Source: an uncultured Altererythrobacter sp.
Lineage (GTDB): Bacteria > Pseudomonadota > Alphaproteobacteria > Sphingomonadales > Sphingomonadaceae
Length of the DNA stretch: 22,674 bases
NCBI GenBank assembly: GCA_938009055.1
Contig: CALLIO010000346.1
Coordinates: forward strand, 1-22,674
Reading direction: 5' to 3'
A program made the translations under genes and the position numbers. The notes beneath the pieces were generated by a model, which ran no database searches, was not told the DNA's origin, and saw only the letters and a list, made by a program, of their open reading frames with translations. Every line of letters starts with the position of its first letter. Positions within the stretch are counted from its first letter, which is position 1. Shown piece after piece: positions 7,030 through 14,881 of the stretch.

Positions 7030-8603
7030 GATCCATCGCCCCCATTGGCTTGGCTTTTGGCCGCGCCCGATCTTTCAGTGTTTCCAACTAATTGTTCGAC
7101 TGCATCGGCGGGCATGGCTTTGTAGAAAAGCCAGCCCTGGATTTGGTCACAGCCCGCTGTTCGAACCAGCTGGGCTTGTTCCTCGGTCTCTACGCCTTCG
7201 GCAGTCACGTCCATATCAAGCGCGCGCGCAACGGTAATGCTGGAAAGCATCATGGCCCGCGAGCCTTCGTCTTCGCCCGCATCAACAACAAGTGATCGGT
7301 CGAGCTTGAGTTTTTCAAAGCGGAACTGACGCAGAAATCCGATTGAAGCGTATCCAGTGCCAAAATCGTCGAGCGCAATGTTCACGCCAAAGCCGCGGAT
7401 TACGTCGAGGCTCCGCTCAACAACCGTTGGATCAGTAACGAGGCAAGTCTCTGTAATCTCAAGCTCAAGACGATGCGGAGGAAAGCCTGTTTCCTCCAAT
7501 ATCTCGCCAAGCCGGATGGGAAATTCGGAATTTCGCAATTGGGCTGCTGAAAGGTTCACTGACAGCTTCAAATCGCCCCATCCAAGCGCATCGCGGCAAG
7601 CGCGTCGCAGAACCCAAAGGCCAAGCGGATTAATCAGGCCGGTATCTTCGGCCACTGGGATGAAAACATGTGGGCCTACTACACTTCCATCGGGGCGTGG
7701 CCAGCGGATCAGTGCCTCTACGGCAACGATCTCGCCATTGTCTGCGTCGACCAGCGGTTGATAGTGGAGCGTAAACTCCTCTTTCGCCAGCGCTGCCCGC
7801 AAATCATCATCAAGCTCTTTGATTGCCTCGCGGCTGCGATCAAACGCTTCTGCAAACCAAGTGCAGCGCATCTTTCCGCCGCGCTTTGAAGCATACATGG
7901 CGACATCGGCTCGGCGTAAAAGTTCAGATGAGTTCATCGTGTCGTGCGCTGCAGCGCCTGCCATGCCTACGCTCGCACCAACACTCACCCGGCGCTCGCC
8001 AATAGCAATAGGAGAAGTGAGCCGTTCGAAGAAACGGCGGCACAGGCTTTCCAGAATTGTCCCGGCATGCGGGCCAATCATGGTGATGGCAAATTCATCG
8101 CCGCCGAGGCGATAACAGCGAGCATCTTCGCCGCAAATATCGCGCAGGATCTCAGCACATTCACGGATGAGTTGATCGCCAACGAAATGGCCAAAGTGGT
8201 CATTGACCTGTTTGAACCCGTCCAGATCCAGCAGTGCAAAGGCAACTTCATCTTCAGGCCTGCGATATTGCTCGATATCAGCATGCAATGCACGGCGATT
8301 GGGCAGATCGCAAAGCCCGTCGGTCAAGCTCAACTTTTCCAATGCGCGCACGTTGGAAATGCCAAAGCGGCCAAGGGCAAAAATGGTCGCCGCATAGATC
8401 GTGATGCCTGCAATGAGCAGGCTGGTTGGCGAAACAAAGGCGATGTTGTCGGAGAGATATACCGTGCCGGCAATTACAGCGGAGAGAAAGCTCAAGACGA
8501 GCAGGGGCACGATCACCAAAGTGACCGGCGTCATCCTGACATTGTCGTCCTGTTTAAGCACAGCGATCCTCGATATGGGCTCCCCCAATTGGTCCCATCT
8601 CAC
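7023..8603 (-). CDS. Membrane-bound GGDEF-EAL protein (cyclic di-GMP synthesis/breakdown)
   Basis: The 526-residue protein has two membrane helices (about 27-50 and 61-78), a GGDEF domain (about 90-250, GGDEF intact at 167-171) and an EAL domain (about 262-507). EAL residues needed for c-di-GMP hydrolysis are present: E296 of EAL, N350, E382, D412/D413, K433, E469 and Q489. No RxxD inhibitory site lies at the usual place before GGDEF, so product inhibition is probably absent. Both activities look possible, and the net direction is not readable. No periplasmic sensor is evident. The start used is GTG at 8603. An in-frame ATG at 8534 is a real alternative that still keeps both helices. It lies between cheR and the chemoreceptor, suggesting a link between chemotaxis and second-messenger control. 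Confidence 0.92.
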   Translation of the reverse strand: MRWDQLGEPISRIAVLKQDDNVRMTPVTLVIVPLLVLSFLSAVIAGTVYLSDNIAFVSPTSLLIAGITIYAATIFALGRFGISNVRALEKLSLTDGLCDLPNRRALHADIEQYRRPEDEVAFALLDLDGFKQVNDHFGHFVGDQLIRECAEILRDICGEDARCYRLGGDEFAITMIGPHAGTILESLCRRFFERLTSPIAIGERRVSVGASVGMAGAAAHDTMNSSELLRRADVAMYASKRGGKMRCTWFAEAFDRSREAIKELDDDLRAALAKEEFTLHYQPLVDADNGEIVAVEALIRWPRPDGSVVGPHVFIPVAEDTGLINPLGLWVLRRACRDALGWGDLKLSVNLSAAQLRNSEFPIRLGEILEETGFPPHRLELEITETCLVTDPTVVERSLDVIRGFGVNIALDDFGTGYASIGFLRQFRFEKLKLDRSLVVDAGEDEGSRAMMLSSITVARALDMDVTAEGVETEEQAQLVRTAGCDQIQGWLFYKAMPADAVEQLVGNTERSGAAKSQANGGDGSC

Positions 8604-8635
8604 ACCGTCGAGGGTTAAGGGTATTTCGCTAATTT

Positions 8636-8658
8636 ATGGTAAACGTCGCGTTTACCAT
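8636..8658. promoter_or_regulatory. Perfect inverted repeat ATGGTAAACG-TCG-CGTTTACCAT upstream of the GGDEF-EAL gene
   Basis: This is a perfect 10-bp inverted repeat with a three-base centre, in the 87-base gap between cheR and the GGDEF-EAL gene. Read on the minus strand it begins 33 bases before the GTG start and has no T tract, so an operator is at least as likely as a terminator. The left arm overlaps a CtrA-box-like sequence (TTTA-N7-TTAG on the minus strand, 8629-8643), which matches TTAA-N7-TTAA at six of eight bases. Confidence 0.45.
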
Positions 8659-8690
8659 CCGCTCGCCCAAGCAAAGCCAGCGATCCGCAT

Positions 8691-9539
8691 TCAGCCTAGC
8701 GCGAGCGGTCGAGACAATTCGGCTCGGGCGGGCTCGAAAAGGCTTGGCCTGTTTGCGATTGGAGCGAATTGACACGTGCGGCCTACTACGGTCTCTCCTG
8801 CGCCGAGCATTAAGAATCCATCGGGTGCCAGCGCTTCACAAAGCCGATCAAACACATGCTTGCGCGTGGTGGGATCAAAATAAAGCAGGACATTGCGGCA
8901 CAGGATCAGATCAAACTTTTCCCGGCTCGGGCTCGATGTGAGCACATTATGCTTCTCGAAATGCGCAGCGTTGCGAATGGCCGGTTTGATCTGCCAGCCA
9001 TCATCGGTTTCGTCGAAATATTTGAGCATCTGCATCACGCTGAGCCCGCGTTGCACATCGAACTGGCTGTAGAGTCCCTTGCGAGCAGTGCTGACCGCCT
9101 TTTCTGATATGTCCGTCCCAAGAATATCGATCGACCATTGCGCCCATGCCTGAGGTTTTTCGGCAAGTTCGATCGCCAGGGAATGCGCTTCTTGACCGGT
9201 TGAGCAGCCAGCGCTCCAAATGCGCAGCTTGCGAGTGTTTTTCCGGCGTTCTGCCAATAATGGCAGGATGTCTTCCGGCAATTGGTCAAAAGTCGGCTTG
9301 TCGCGGAAGAAATAGGTTTCGTTGTTCAACAAGGCTTCAACCACTTGTTTGGCCAAGGCCCCCTTGTGATCGGTCTCGAGCAAGCAAACCAGTTGGTCGA
9401 GATTGTCGACACCATGTTCGGCAAAGACACCGGATAAAGCCGTCCCCACGCGCCAACGCCGGTTCTCGGTAAGCTGCTGGCCCGTTTGGCGAGCGAGCAA
9501 GTCAGCAATAATCGTGAAGGATGCCTCGCTTATTTCCAT
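8691..9539 (-). CDS. cheR: Chemotaxis protein methyltransferase CheR
   Basis: From the ATG at 9539 this is 282 residues. CheR adds methyl groups from S-adenosylmethionine to glutamates of chemoreceptors. The N-terminal helical domain spans about 1-70, followed by the conserved NNETYFFRD at 72-80. The methyltransferase fold has WSAGCSTGQE at 108-117 (SAM loop), ILGTDIS at 139-145 and CRNVLLYF at 214-221. The open frame extends 34 codons further upstream, but that part is Arg-rich and lies within cheB, while MEISEASF matches normal CheR N-termini. The chosen start overlaps the cheB stop by 10 bases (ATGGAAATAA), a coupled arrangement. Confidence 0.95.
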   Translation of the reverse strand: MEISEASFTIIADLLARQTGQQLTENRRWRVGTALSGVFAEHGVDNLDQLVCLLETDHKGALAKQVVEALLNNETYFFRDKPTFDQLPEDILPLLAERRKNTRKLRIWSAGCSTGQEAHSLAIELAEKPQAWAQWSIDILGTDISEKAVSTARKGLYSQFDVQRGLSVMQMLKYFDETDDGWQIKPAIRNAAHFEKHNVLTSSPSREKFDLILCRNVLLYFDPTTRKHVFDRLCEALAPDGFLMLGAGETVVGRTCQFAPIANRPSLFEPARAELSRPLALG

Positions 9540-10645
9540 GCCAACGCTCCTGCTGCGGTGGCGATGGCCTCTGAAAGCTCTTCTGGTGGAAGACAGGCGC
9601 TGGTTAGACCCGCTTTGGTTACAGCACCGGGCATGCCCCATACCGCTGCACTATCCGGGTCCTGCGCGAAGATTCTGCCACCCGCATCTGACAATTCCTT
9701 GGCGCCAACGACACCGTCGCGGCCCATTCCCGACAGGATGACGGCCAGCGCATGGCCATCAAGCGTTTCAGCGAGGCTGGACAACATTGGATCGACCGAT
9801 GGCAAGCAGCCGCTAGGAGCAGGTGCTTTTGACTTTTTGGCGACAAGTGCGTCATCGACACGCTCGAAGATGAGATGACCGTCGCCTTCAGCAACCATGA
9901 TTTCGCCGCGGCGCACCGGGGTTCCGGGGGAACCAACCACCGTTTTGCGGCCAGAGGCTACTTCGATCTGGCGTGCGAAAATCGGCACGAATGAGCTGGG
10001 CAGATGCTGAGTGATAATTATGGGAAGGCGAAAGCCCTTGGGCAGCGCCTTTAAGACCCTTGTGAGTGCATGAATCCCGCCTGTCGAAGCGCCGAATGCG
10101 ATCAGTTCAGGGCGTTTGAAGCCCAAGGATTTCGTCGCCGCAATACTGAAATCAGCGTTTTGGCCTATCGATGTCTGTTCCAATTCCTCCGGCTCGAGAA
10201 ATTCCCCGAGCGCTTGGATCTTCTTTAAAAGCGAAAGCCGGTAAGCCTCGTCAAATCCGCCAGGGCGCGGTTTCAGCATCGTATCCGCTGCGCCCATCGC
10301 CAGCGCTCTTAACGTGTGCTCCGCGCCCGCTTCGGTAAGCGATGAGACGACCAGAACCTGCACCCCTTTGCGTGCGTCCAGCAGTAAGGGGAGCGCTTTG
10401 ATCCCGCCCATGCCGGGCATCTCAAGATCGAGCAGAACAACGTCGATTGCCTGTTCCGCGACTTTTTCGATGGCATCTTCTGCTGTGCTGGCGGTTGCTG
10501 CCAGCTCCAGCGCGGGATCGCTGGTTATCATACGCGAGAAGACGGTGCGCACGGTCAGTGAATCGTCCACCACCATGACATTTATGGGGCGCTGTGCCGG
10601 CTTGAAATTTGGCGCGGCAGGGGAAGGGGAGCGGCGCGGTTGCAT
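9530..10645 (-). CDS. cheB: Chemotaxis response regulator, protein-glutamate methylesterase CheB
   Basis: The 371-residue protein has the standard CheB layout. Residues 21-135 are the receiver domain with acidic pair D27/D28, phosphoacceptor D73 and K125. A linker follows, then the methylesterase domain (about 178-368). The catalytic triad is visible as S187 in GASTGG, H214 in ITQHLP and D310 in SGMGRDG. It removes receptor methyl groups, or deamidates glutamines, when phosphorylated by CheA, giving adaptation opposite to CheR. The first 20 residues are a Pro/Arg-rich tail before the receiver. It follows cheY by 11 bases and overlaps cheR. Confidence 0.96.
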   Translation of the reverse strand: MQPRRSPSPAAPNFKPAQRPINVMVVDDSLTVRTVFSRMITSDPALELAATASTAEDAIEKVAEQAIDVVLLDLEMPGMGGIKALPLLLDARKGVQVLVVSSLTEAGAEHTLRALAMGAADTMLKPRPGGFDEAYRLSLLKKIQALGEFLEPEELEQTSIGQNADFSIAATKSLGFKRPELIAFGASTGGIHALTRVLKALPKGFRLPIIITQHLPSSFVPIFARQIEVASGRKTVVGSPGTPVRRGEIMVAEGDGHLIFERVDDALVAKKSKAPAPSGCLPSVDPMLSSLAETLDGHALAVILSGMGRDGVVGAKELSDAGGRIFAQDPDSAAVWGMPGAVTKAGLTSACLPPEELSEAIATAAGALAWK

Positions 10646-10656
10646 CGAGGCTTAAC

Positions 10657-11022
10657 TCAGGAAAATCCGACCAGTTGCATTTTGATCTGAAGCGTTTCGT
10701 GATCGAACGGCTTCATCACATACTCATCTGCGCCGGCATCGATCGCCTCGCGGATATGGGCAACATCATTCTCGGTAGTGCAAAACACGACTTTGGGCTT
10801 GTCGCCATCCGGTCCGCTGCGCAGCGCTTTGACAAATTCGATCCCTGTCATAACCGGCATGTTCCAGTCGAGCAGGACCACATCGGGCATCGTCTCACGG
10901 CAACAATCAAGGCCTTCTTGACCGTTTTCGGCTTCTGACACGTCGAAGTTCAACGCCTCGAGAATGTGTCGAGACACGTTCCGGATAACGCGTGAATCGT
11001 CGACTATGAGGCACGTTGGCAT
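10657..11022 (-). CDS. cheY: Chemotaxis response regulator CheY
   Basis: This is a 121-residue single-domain receiver. The acidic pair D8/D9, phosphoacceptor D52 (LLDWNMP), T82 and K104 (VMKPFD) are all present, so it should accept phosphate from CheA. CheY-P normally acts on the flagellar motor, but in alphaproteobacteria a second CheY can serve as a phosphate sink. Its position inside the che cluster suits either role. A good ribosome-binding site (AGGA, 7 bases from the ATG) precedes it. It is separated from cheW by 55 bases, the largest gap among the core che genes. Confidence 0.94.
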   Translation of the reverse strand: MPTCLIVDDSRVIRNVSRHILEALNFDVSEAENGQEGLDCCRETMPDVVLLDWNMPVMTGIEFVKALRSGPDGDKPKVVFCTTENDVAHIREAIDAGADEYVMKPFDHETLQIKMQLVGFS

Positions 11023-11046
11023 TTGTTTTTCCTGACCCTGTTTGCG

Positions 11047-11058
11047 TTCTAGCTAGAA
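11047..11058. repeat. 12-bp perfect palindrome TTCTAGCTAGAA between cheW and cheY
   Basis: An uninterrupted palindrome lies in the 55-base gap, 24 bases upstream of the cheY start. It holds the rare CTAG tetranucleotide. It has no spacer, so it would make a poor RNA hairpin. A protein site or chance are both possible. Confidence 0.35.
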
Positions 11059-11077
11059 AGTTAAAGTAACTAATGGA

Positions 11078-11518
11078 TTAAGCAGCGGCCACAGATTGGT
11101 CGCAGGAGGCAATGAAATTGGCGGCGTTCAGCAGCAAAGCAGGACCCATTTCGGTCTCCACCATGCCCTTGGCAAAGGCCTGCCAGTTGGTTCCGAAGCC
11201 GCCGGGGATGGTGTCCGCATCGCTCAGCATGGTGCCGACATCGCAGACCTGGTCGACCCGAAAGGCGTAGGAATGGCCGCTGACTTGGACCACTGCGGCG
11301 CGATGATCTGTCGGGAAATTAGACGGCGCTTGGCCCACAACCAGTCTGGTGTCGATCACGGTGAGCGTTTGGCTGCGCAGGGCGGCAAGCCCGACGATAT
11401 ATTCCGGCGCGCGGGGCACTGGAGTAATCGCGCTCAGCTCGATCACGGTTTGCACGTCGCTGGCCATCAGCGCACACGACCGTCCAGCGATCTTGAAGAT
11501 TATAAGCGGTTCGCTCAT
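11078..11518 (-). CDS. cheW: Chemotaxis coupling protein CheW
   Basis: This 146-residue protein is a single CheW domain that links chemoreceptors to the CheA kinase. Recognisable parts are the opening strand LIIFKIAGRSCALMASDVQ (5-23), IVGLAALRSQTLTVIDTR (41-58, the GLxxLRGxxxPVIDLR pattern of the family) and the later AAVVQVSGHSYAFRVDQV (74-91). CheW usually has PVIDLR, whereas here it reads TVIDTR, a mild divergence. The start ATG overlaps the cheA stop by four bases (ATGA), so the two are translationally coupled. Confidence 0.93.
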   Translation of the reverse strand: MSEPLIIFKIAGRSCALMASDVQTVIELSAITPVPRAPEYIVGLAALRSQTLTVIDTRLVVGQAPSNFPTDHRAAVVQVSGHSYAFRVDQVCDVGTMLSDADTIPGGFGTNWQAFAKGMVETEMGPALLLNAANFIASCDQSVAAA

Positions 11519-13899
11519 GATTTGCCCCCTGCTGCGCGTTGACGATTGCTAACATTGTCGAGAACGGCCAGCAGTGCGGATCGCTCGAACCGCAAGCTTG
11601 CATCATGTTTTGGTGCATCGCCATCTTCTTCGCTTTGCGGAACGTGAAGGTGGATCATCGGTGCGGCATCGCCAGATTGCTTTGATGCCTGTTCGCCGTC
11701 CTCTTCCTCAATCGCGATCAGGATGTCGGCCTGCCCTTGGCCCTGGCCATAGGTGATTGCGTAGCCATTGCTGGCAAGCAAAGGCGCCAGAATGGAGCGG
11801 CCCCATTCGCTATCCGGCAGATTGCAAACGGTTGGCTGGAGCTTTTCATTATCGCTTCCAAAGGCTTCAAACAGGGCAGCGCCGTTCAAAAGCGCAACGG
11901 CCTGTCCGTCGATGAGCAAATGCCCTTCGACGAATGCATTGTCTTTGGATGGCAAAGGCGCTTCTGTAAGAGGCACCGTATCGAGCACTTCGCTCACGGC
12001 GTAGACCAGCTCGCGGCTGCCATCATTCAATCTCAACAGCCGAATTTTGGCTCCGCTGATTGGCGCATCATCGCATCCGGCCAGCGGCAGGATCTCGCCA
12101 TCGACAATGGCGTGCGGGCTGGTGCCTGCCAGATCAATTTCACGGGTTGAAATGGTTTCGATCCGCTTGACCAATTCCAGTCGCACAGCCTGTTGGCTGC
12201 CGTCCAAAGCGACGAAATGCATGGCGGTCTGATGCTCGTCTTGCGTTGTCTCACCACTGTCTTCGAGCATCGTCGCCGCTCGCGTGCGCTTGGGATCGGC
12301 GACCCCGCAATTGATGGCGATCAGCGGCAAGTCCAAGAGCAAGATCGGCTCACCATCATCGAGCAATGCTGTGCCTGAATAGAGATCAGTCTTGAGAATG
12401 GATGGCGCCAAAGGCTTGATGACAATGTCGCCAATATTGTGAACGCTGTCGAAAGCGAGCACAAATTGATCTCCTTTGGCGAGCCGCAGAAGCAAGAATG
12501 TGTGATCTTCAATTTTTGCGCTGCGCTCCAGCCCGAGAATGTCTGCAAGGAACAGGCACGGCACACGTTGTCCGCGCATGGTTACGAGGCAAGCATCGCC
12601 GATTTCGGTCGGCTCAAGATCGGCATCAGCGCCATAGGCGACTTCTTCGACATAAGATTGGGGCAGGGCAAAGCGCTGGCCGGCAACCTGAACTATAAGA
12701 CCGGCAATAATGCTCATGGTGAGCGGGATATGCAGATGAATGGCAGTGCCTTCACCGGCCTTGCTCGAAACATCGATCCAGCCGCCAACGCGCTCAAGCT
12801 TGTCGCGCACCACATCCATGCCAACGCCGCGGCCAGAAATATTGCTGACCGTTGAGGCCGTCGACAGTCCCGGTTCGAAAATGAGTTGATGGATCGCGTG
12901 GCTATCCATTTTTGCCCGCTGCTCTTCTGTGATGAGACCGTTGGCAAGCGCCTTGTAAGCAATCTTCTCGTCGTCGAGCCCGCGGCCATCATCGGAAATA
13001 ACAAGCGATATTCGGTTGCCGGTTTGGCGCGCGGTCAGATGCAGCAAGCCGGCTTCATGCTTGCCAGCCTCAATTCGCTGTGATGGGCTTTCAATCCCGT
13101 GATCGACCGCATTGCGCACGATATGCGTCAGCGGATCGCGAATAATTTCGATAACCTCGCGGTCCAGCTCGACGTCGCTGCCCTCGATCTCTACCAAGAC
13201 TTGTTTGCCCAATTCTTGCGAAAGATCGCGCACAATCCGCGGAATTGGAGCGAAGAGTTGTTCCACCGGCTGCATCCGCATCCGCGTGATCGCATCGCGC
13301 ACATCGTTGAGGATCGATGTTAGCCGTTCGAACGGGCCATCGATGGTGGGCTGCGTCCCGGCGCCTTGCAAGCGATTGGCAAGGTCATTGCGGGCCAGGA
13401 CCATGTCCGAAACGCCGCTCATCACTCGGTCGAGCAGATTTACTGGCAGGCGGATGGATCGCGGAGCCGCCGGCTGTGTTTCGCTGGGCTTGCTTGATTT
13501 CGGAGCCTCTTCAGCCTCCGTTTCGACATCCTCGCCGCGTTCGAGCGCTGAAATCAGCGGCAGCTCGCGGCCTCTTGGAAACGGCACCTCAGCTTCGATC
13601 GCATTGACCATTTCGCCGATGCAATCGATGCTCGCCAAAATCGTGGAGACCAAGCGCGCATCAGGTTCGCGGCGCCCCGCTCTCACCTCGGACAAAACAT
13701 CTTCTGCTGCATGGCTGAGCCGTTCAAGCCGCGGCAGGTCGAAGAAGCCGCAATTGCCCTTGACTGTATGGACAAAACGGAAAATCGCATCGAGGCGCGA
13801 GCTATCGGACGGAGACGCTTCCCAGGCGATAATCTCGCCCTCGATAGCCTCCATCATCTCGCGCGTCTCGGCGATAAAGTCCGTTAACAGATCATCCAT
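11515..13899 (-). CDS. cheA: Chemotaxis histidine kinase CheA with C-terminal extension
   Basis: The 794-residue kinase starts with an HPt (P1) domain with phosphorylated H44 (FVHTVKGN). A charged linker at about 122-148 stands where a P2 domain might be, and none is evident. Dimerisation helices (P3, about 150-215) follow, then the ATP-binding P4 domain with N263 (IVRNAVDHG), DDGRG at 303-307 and GRGVGMD at 356-362, and the P5 CheW-like domain (about 395-530). The extra 260 residues contain what looks like another CheW-like region (about 557-675) and a degenerate receiver (about 688-783). It is the first gene of the che cluster and phosphorylates the CheY and CheB encoded downstream. Confidence 0.95.
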   Translation of the reverse strand: MDDLLTDFIAETREMMEAIEGEIIAWEASPSDSSRLDAIFRFVHTVKGNCGFFDLPRLERLSHAAEDVLSEVRAGRREPDARLVSTILASIDCIGEMVNAIEAEVPFPRGRELPLISALERGEDVETEAEEAPKSSKPSETQPAAPRSIRLPVNLLDRVMSGVSDMVLARNDLANRLQGAGTQPTIDGPFERLTSILNDVRDAITRMRMQPVEQLFAPIPRIVRDLSQELGKQVLVEIEGSDVELDREVIEIIRDPLTHIVRNAVDHGIESPSQRIEAGKHEAGLLHLTARQTGNRISLVISDDGRGLDDEKIAYKALANGLITEEQRAKMDSHAIHQLIFEPGLSTASTVSNISGRGVGMDVVRDKLERVGGWIDVSSKAGEGTAIHLHIPLTMSIIAGLIVQVAGQRFALPQSYVEEVAYGADADLEPTEIGDACLVTMRGQRVPCLFLADILGLERSAKIEDHTFLLLRLAKGDQFVLAFDSVHNIGDIVIKPLAPSILKTDLYSGTALLDDGEPILLLDLPLIAINCGVADPKRTRAATMLEDSGETTQDEHQTAMHFVALDGSQQAVRLELVKRIETISTREIDLAGTSPHAIVDGEILPLAGCDDAPISGAKIRLLRLNDGSRELVYAVSEVLDTVPLTEAPLPSKDNAFVEGHLLIDGQAVALLNGAALFEAFGSDNEKLQPTVCNLPDSEWGRSILAPLLASNGYAITYGQGQGQADILIAIEEEDGEQASKQSGDAAPMIHLHVPQSEEDGDAPKHDASLRFERSALLAVLDNVSNRQRAAGGKS
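11551..11838 (-). other. Degenerate receiver-like domain at the CheA C-terminus
   Basis: These bases encode CheA residues 688-783. The pattern PTVCNLPDSEWGRSI, then a helix ending LLASNGYAI, then ADILIAI resembles a receiver's first strand, helix and third strand. The last helix FERSALLAVL looks like the KFDRxxLLxAL ending of receivers fused to CheA or CheV. The phosphoacceptor Asp position appears to be Ala (ADILIAIEEE), and no conserved Lys is seen. If the reading is right, the domain cannot be phosphorylated and would serve in binding only. Confidence 0.5.
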
Positions 13900-13935
13900 T
13901 CGCAGCCGGTCCTACTTGCGCCCCTTTGAAAGACA

Positions 13936-13964
13936 TTGCCGGTGTATGAGCGAATTTGGTTAAT
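13936..13964 (+). promoter_or_regulatory. Possible promoter in the cheA/aldolase divergent gap
   Basis: The 181 bases between cheA and the aldolase gene must serve both directions. On the plus strand TTGCCG (13936-13941) and GTTAAT (13959-13964) are 17 bases apart, each matching sigma-70 consensus at four of six positions. This would drive the aldolase gene with a leader of about 110 bases. The rest of the gap shows nothing I can name. Confidence 0.25.
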
Positions 13965-14066
13965 GAAATATCACCAAGCGCAAGGAGAATGGCGTGTAGC
14001 GTTCGGTTTGGCTTGTCGGACCGCGCCTTCCCATGCGATAGGCTTTGGCCAAGGATCAGAACGAAG

Positions 14067-14072
14067 AAGGAG
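14067..14072 (+). promoter_or_regulatory. Ribosome-binding site fixing the aldolase start
   Basis: AAGGAG lies eight bases before the ATG at 14081. This argues against the in-frame TTG at 14045, which would add 12 residues. Confidence 0.7.
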
Positions 14073-14080
14073 AGTCGGTT

Positions 14081-14845
14081 ATGGCTACGCAGCTCAAACC
14101 CAATGTCGAATGCAGTCAGGAAGAATGGCAAGCGCGGCTAGATCTCGCAGCATGTTACCGGATTTTCGACCTGATGGGCTGGTCGGAATCGATCTACAAC
14201 CACATCTCTTTGAAAGTGCCGGGCGAGGAGGATACCTTCCTCATCAATCCTTTCGGTCTGCTTTATGACGAAGTGACTGCGTCCAACCTCGTCAAGATTG
14301 ATGTCGAGGGCAACAATGTTGGTCCATCGCAATATATGGTCAACAAGGCAGGCTTCACCCAGCATGCCTATTTCCATAAGACATTGGGCGAGCGGGCGCA
14401 GGCAATCTGCCACGTCCATACAACCGAAACGATGGCCGTATGCAGCCATGAAGACGGGCTGCTGCCGACCAATTTTTACGCCTGCAATTTTCAGGGTAAC
14501 ATCGGTTATCACGATTTCGAAGGGGTGACCGTGCGCGAAGAAGAGGGCGAGCGGCTGGTCGAAAACCTCGGCGAGCATTCGATCCTCATGCTGCGCAATC
14601 ACGGCCCTGTTGTCATGGACAAGACGATCCAAGGCATGTTTGTGAAGATGTGGGCGCTCCAGCGCGCTTGCGAAATTCAGGTCGCCACGGTGGGCATGGG
14701 CAAGCCCAATGTCGTCCCGCAAGAGGTGGTGGATGTGCATCAGCGTGATCTCAGCGTCATGCAGGGACAAGGCGGCGCTGGCATGTTCGATTTTGAAGCT
14801 TGGAAGCGCAAAGTCGACAAGGTCGACACCAGCTGGCGCGACTGA
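14081..14845 (+). CDS. Class II aldolase/adducin-family protein
   Basis: From the ATG at 14081 this is 254 residues covering the whole aldolase II fold. The metal-binding histidines are visible: H111 and H113 in ICHVHT and H174 in RNHGP. In fuculose-phosphate aldolase a Glu precedes these by about 19 residues. Here that region reads AGFTQHAYFH, as in the adducin subgroup, so the usual catalytic acid is missing and classical aldol cleavage is doubtful. Substrate is unknown, and decarboxylase, epimerase or non-enzymatic roles are possible. It is followed after 36 bases by a 2Fe-2S protein gene on the same strand, probably in one transcript. Confidence 0.87.
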   Translation: MATQLKPNVECSQEEWQARLDLAACYRIFDLMGWSESIYNHISLKVPGEEDTFLINPFGLLYDEVTASNLVKIDVEGNNVGPSQYMVNKAGFTQHAYFHKTLGERAQAICHVHTTETMAVCSHEDGLLPTNFYACNFQGNIGYHDFEGVTVREEEGERLVENLGEHSILMLRNHGPVVMDKTIQGMFVKMWALQRACEIQVATVGMGKPNVVPQEVVDVHQRDLSVMQGQGGAGMFDFEAWKRKVDKVDTSWRD

Positions 14846-14881
14846 GCAGGCTCGCTGTTAGCACAAGCCAAGGGTCGCTAA

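Noticed and set aside
9540..9641. A 34-residue N-terminal extension of CheR.
   Set aside because: It is Arg-rich, lies inside cheB in another frame, and MEISEASF at 9539 is the usual CheR start.
13112..13963. A 283-codon plus-strand frame.
   Set aside because: It is Ser/Arg-rich with no recognisable motif and lies wholly opposite cheA and its upstream gap.
13956..14141. A possible small gene in the cheA/aldolase gap, since AAGGAGAATGG looks like a start.
   Set aside because: The spacing from AGGAG to ATG is too short, the frame runs into the aldolase gene, and the peptide has no recognisable features.
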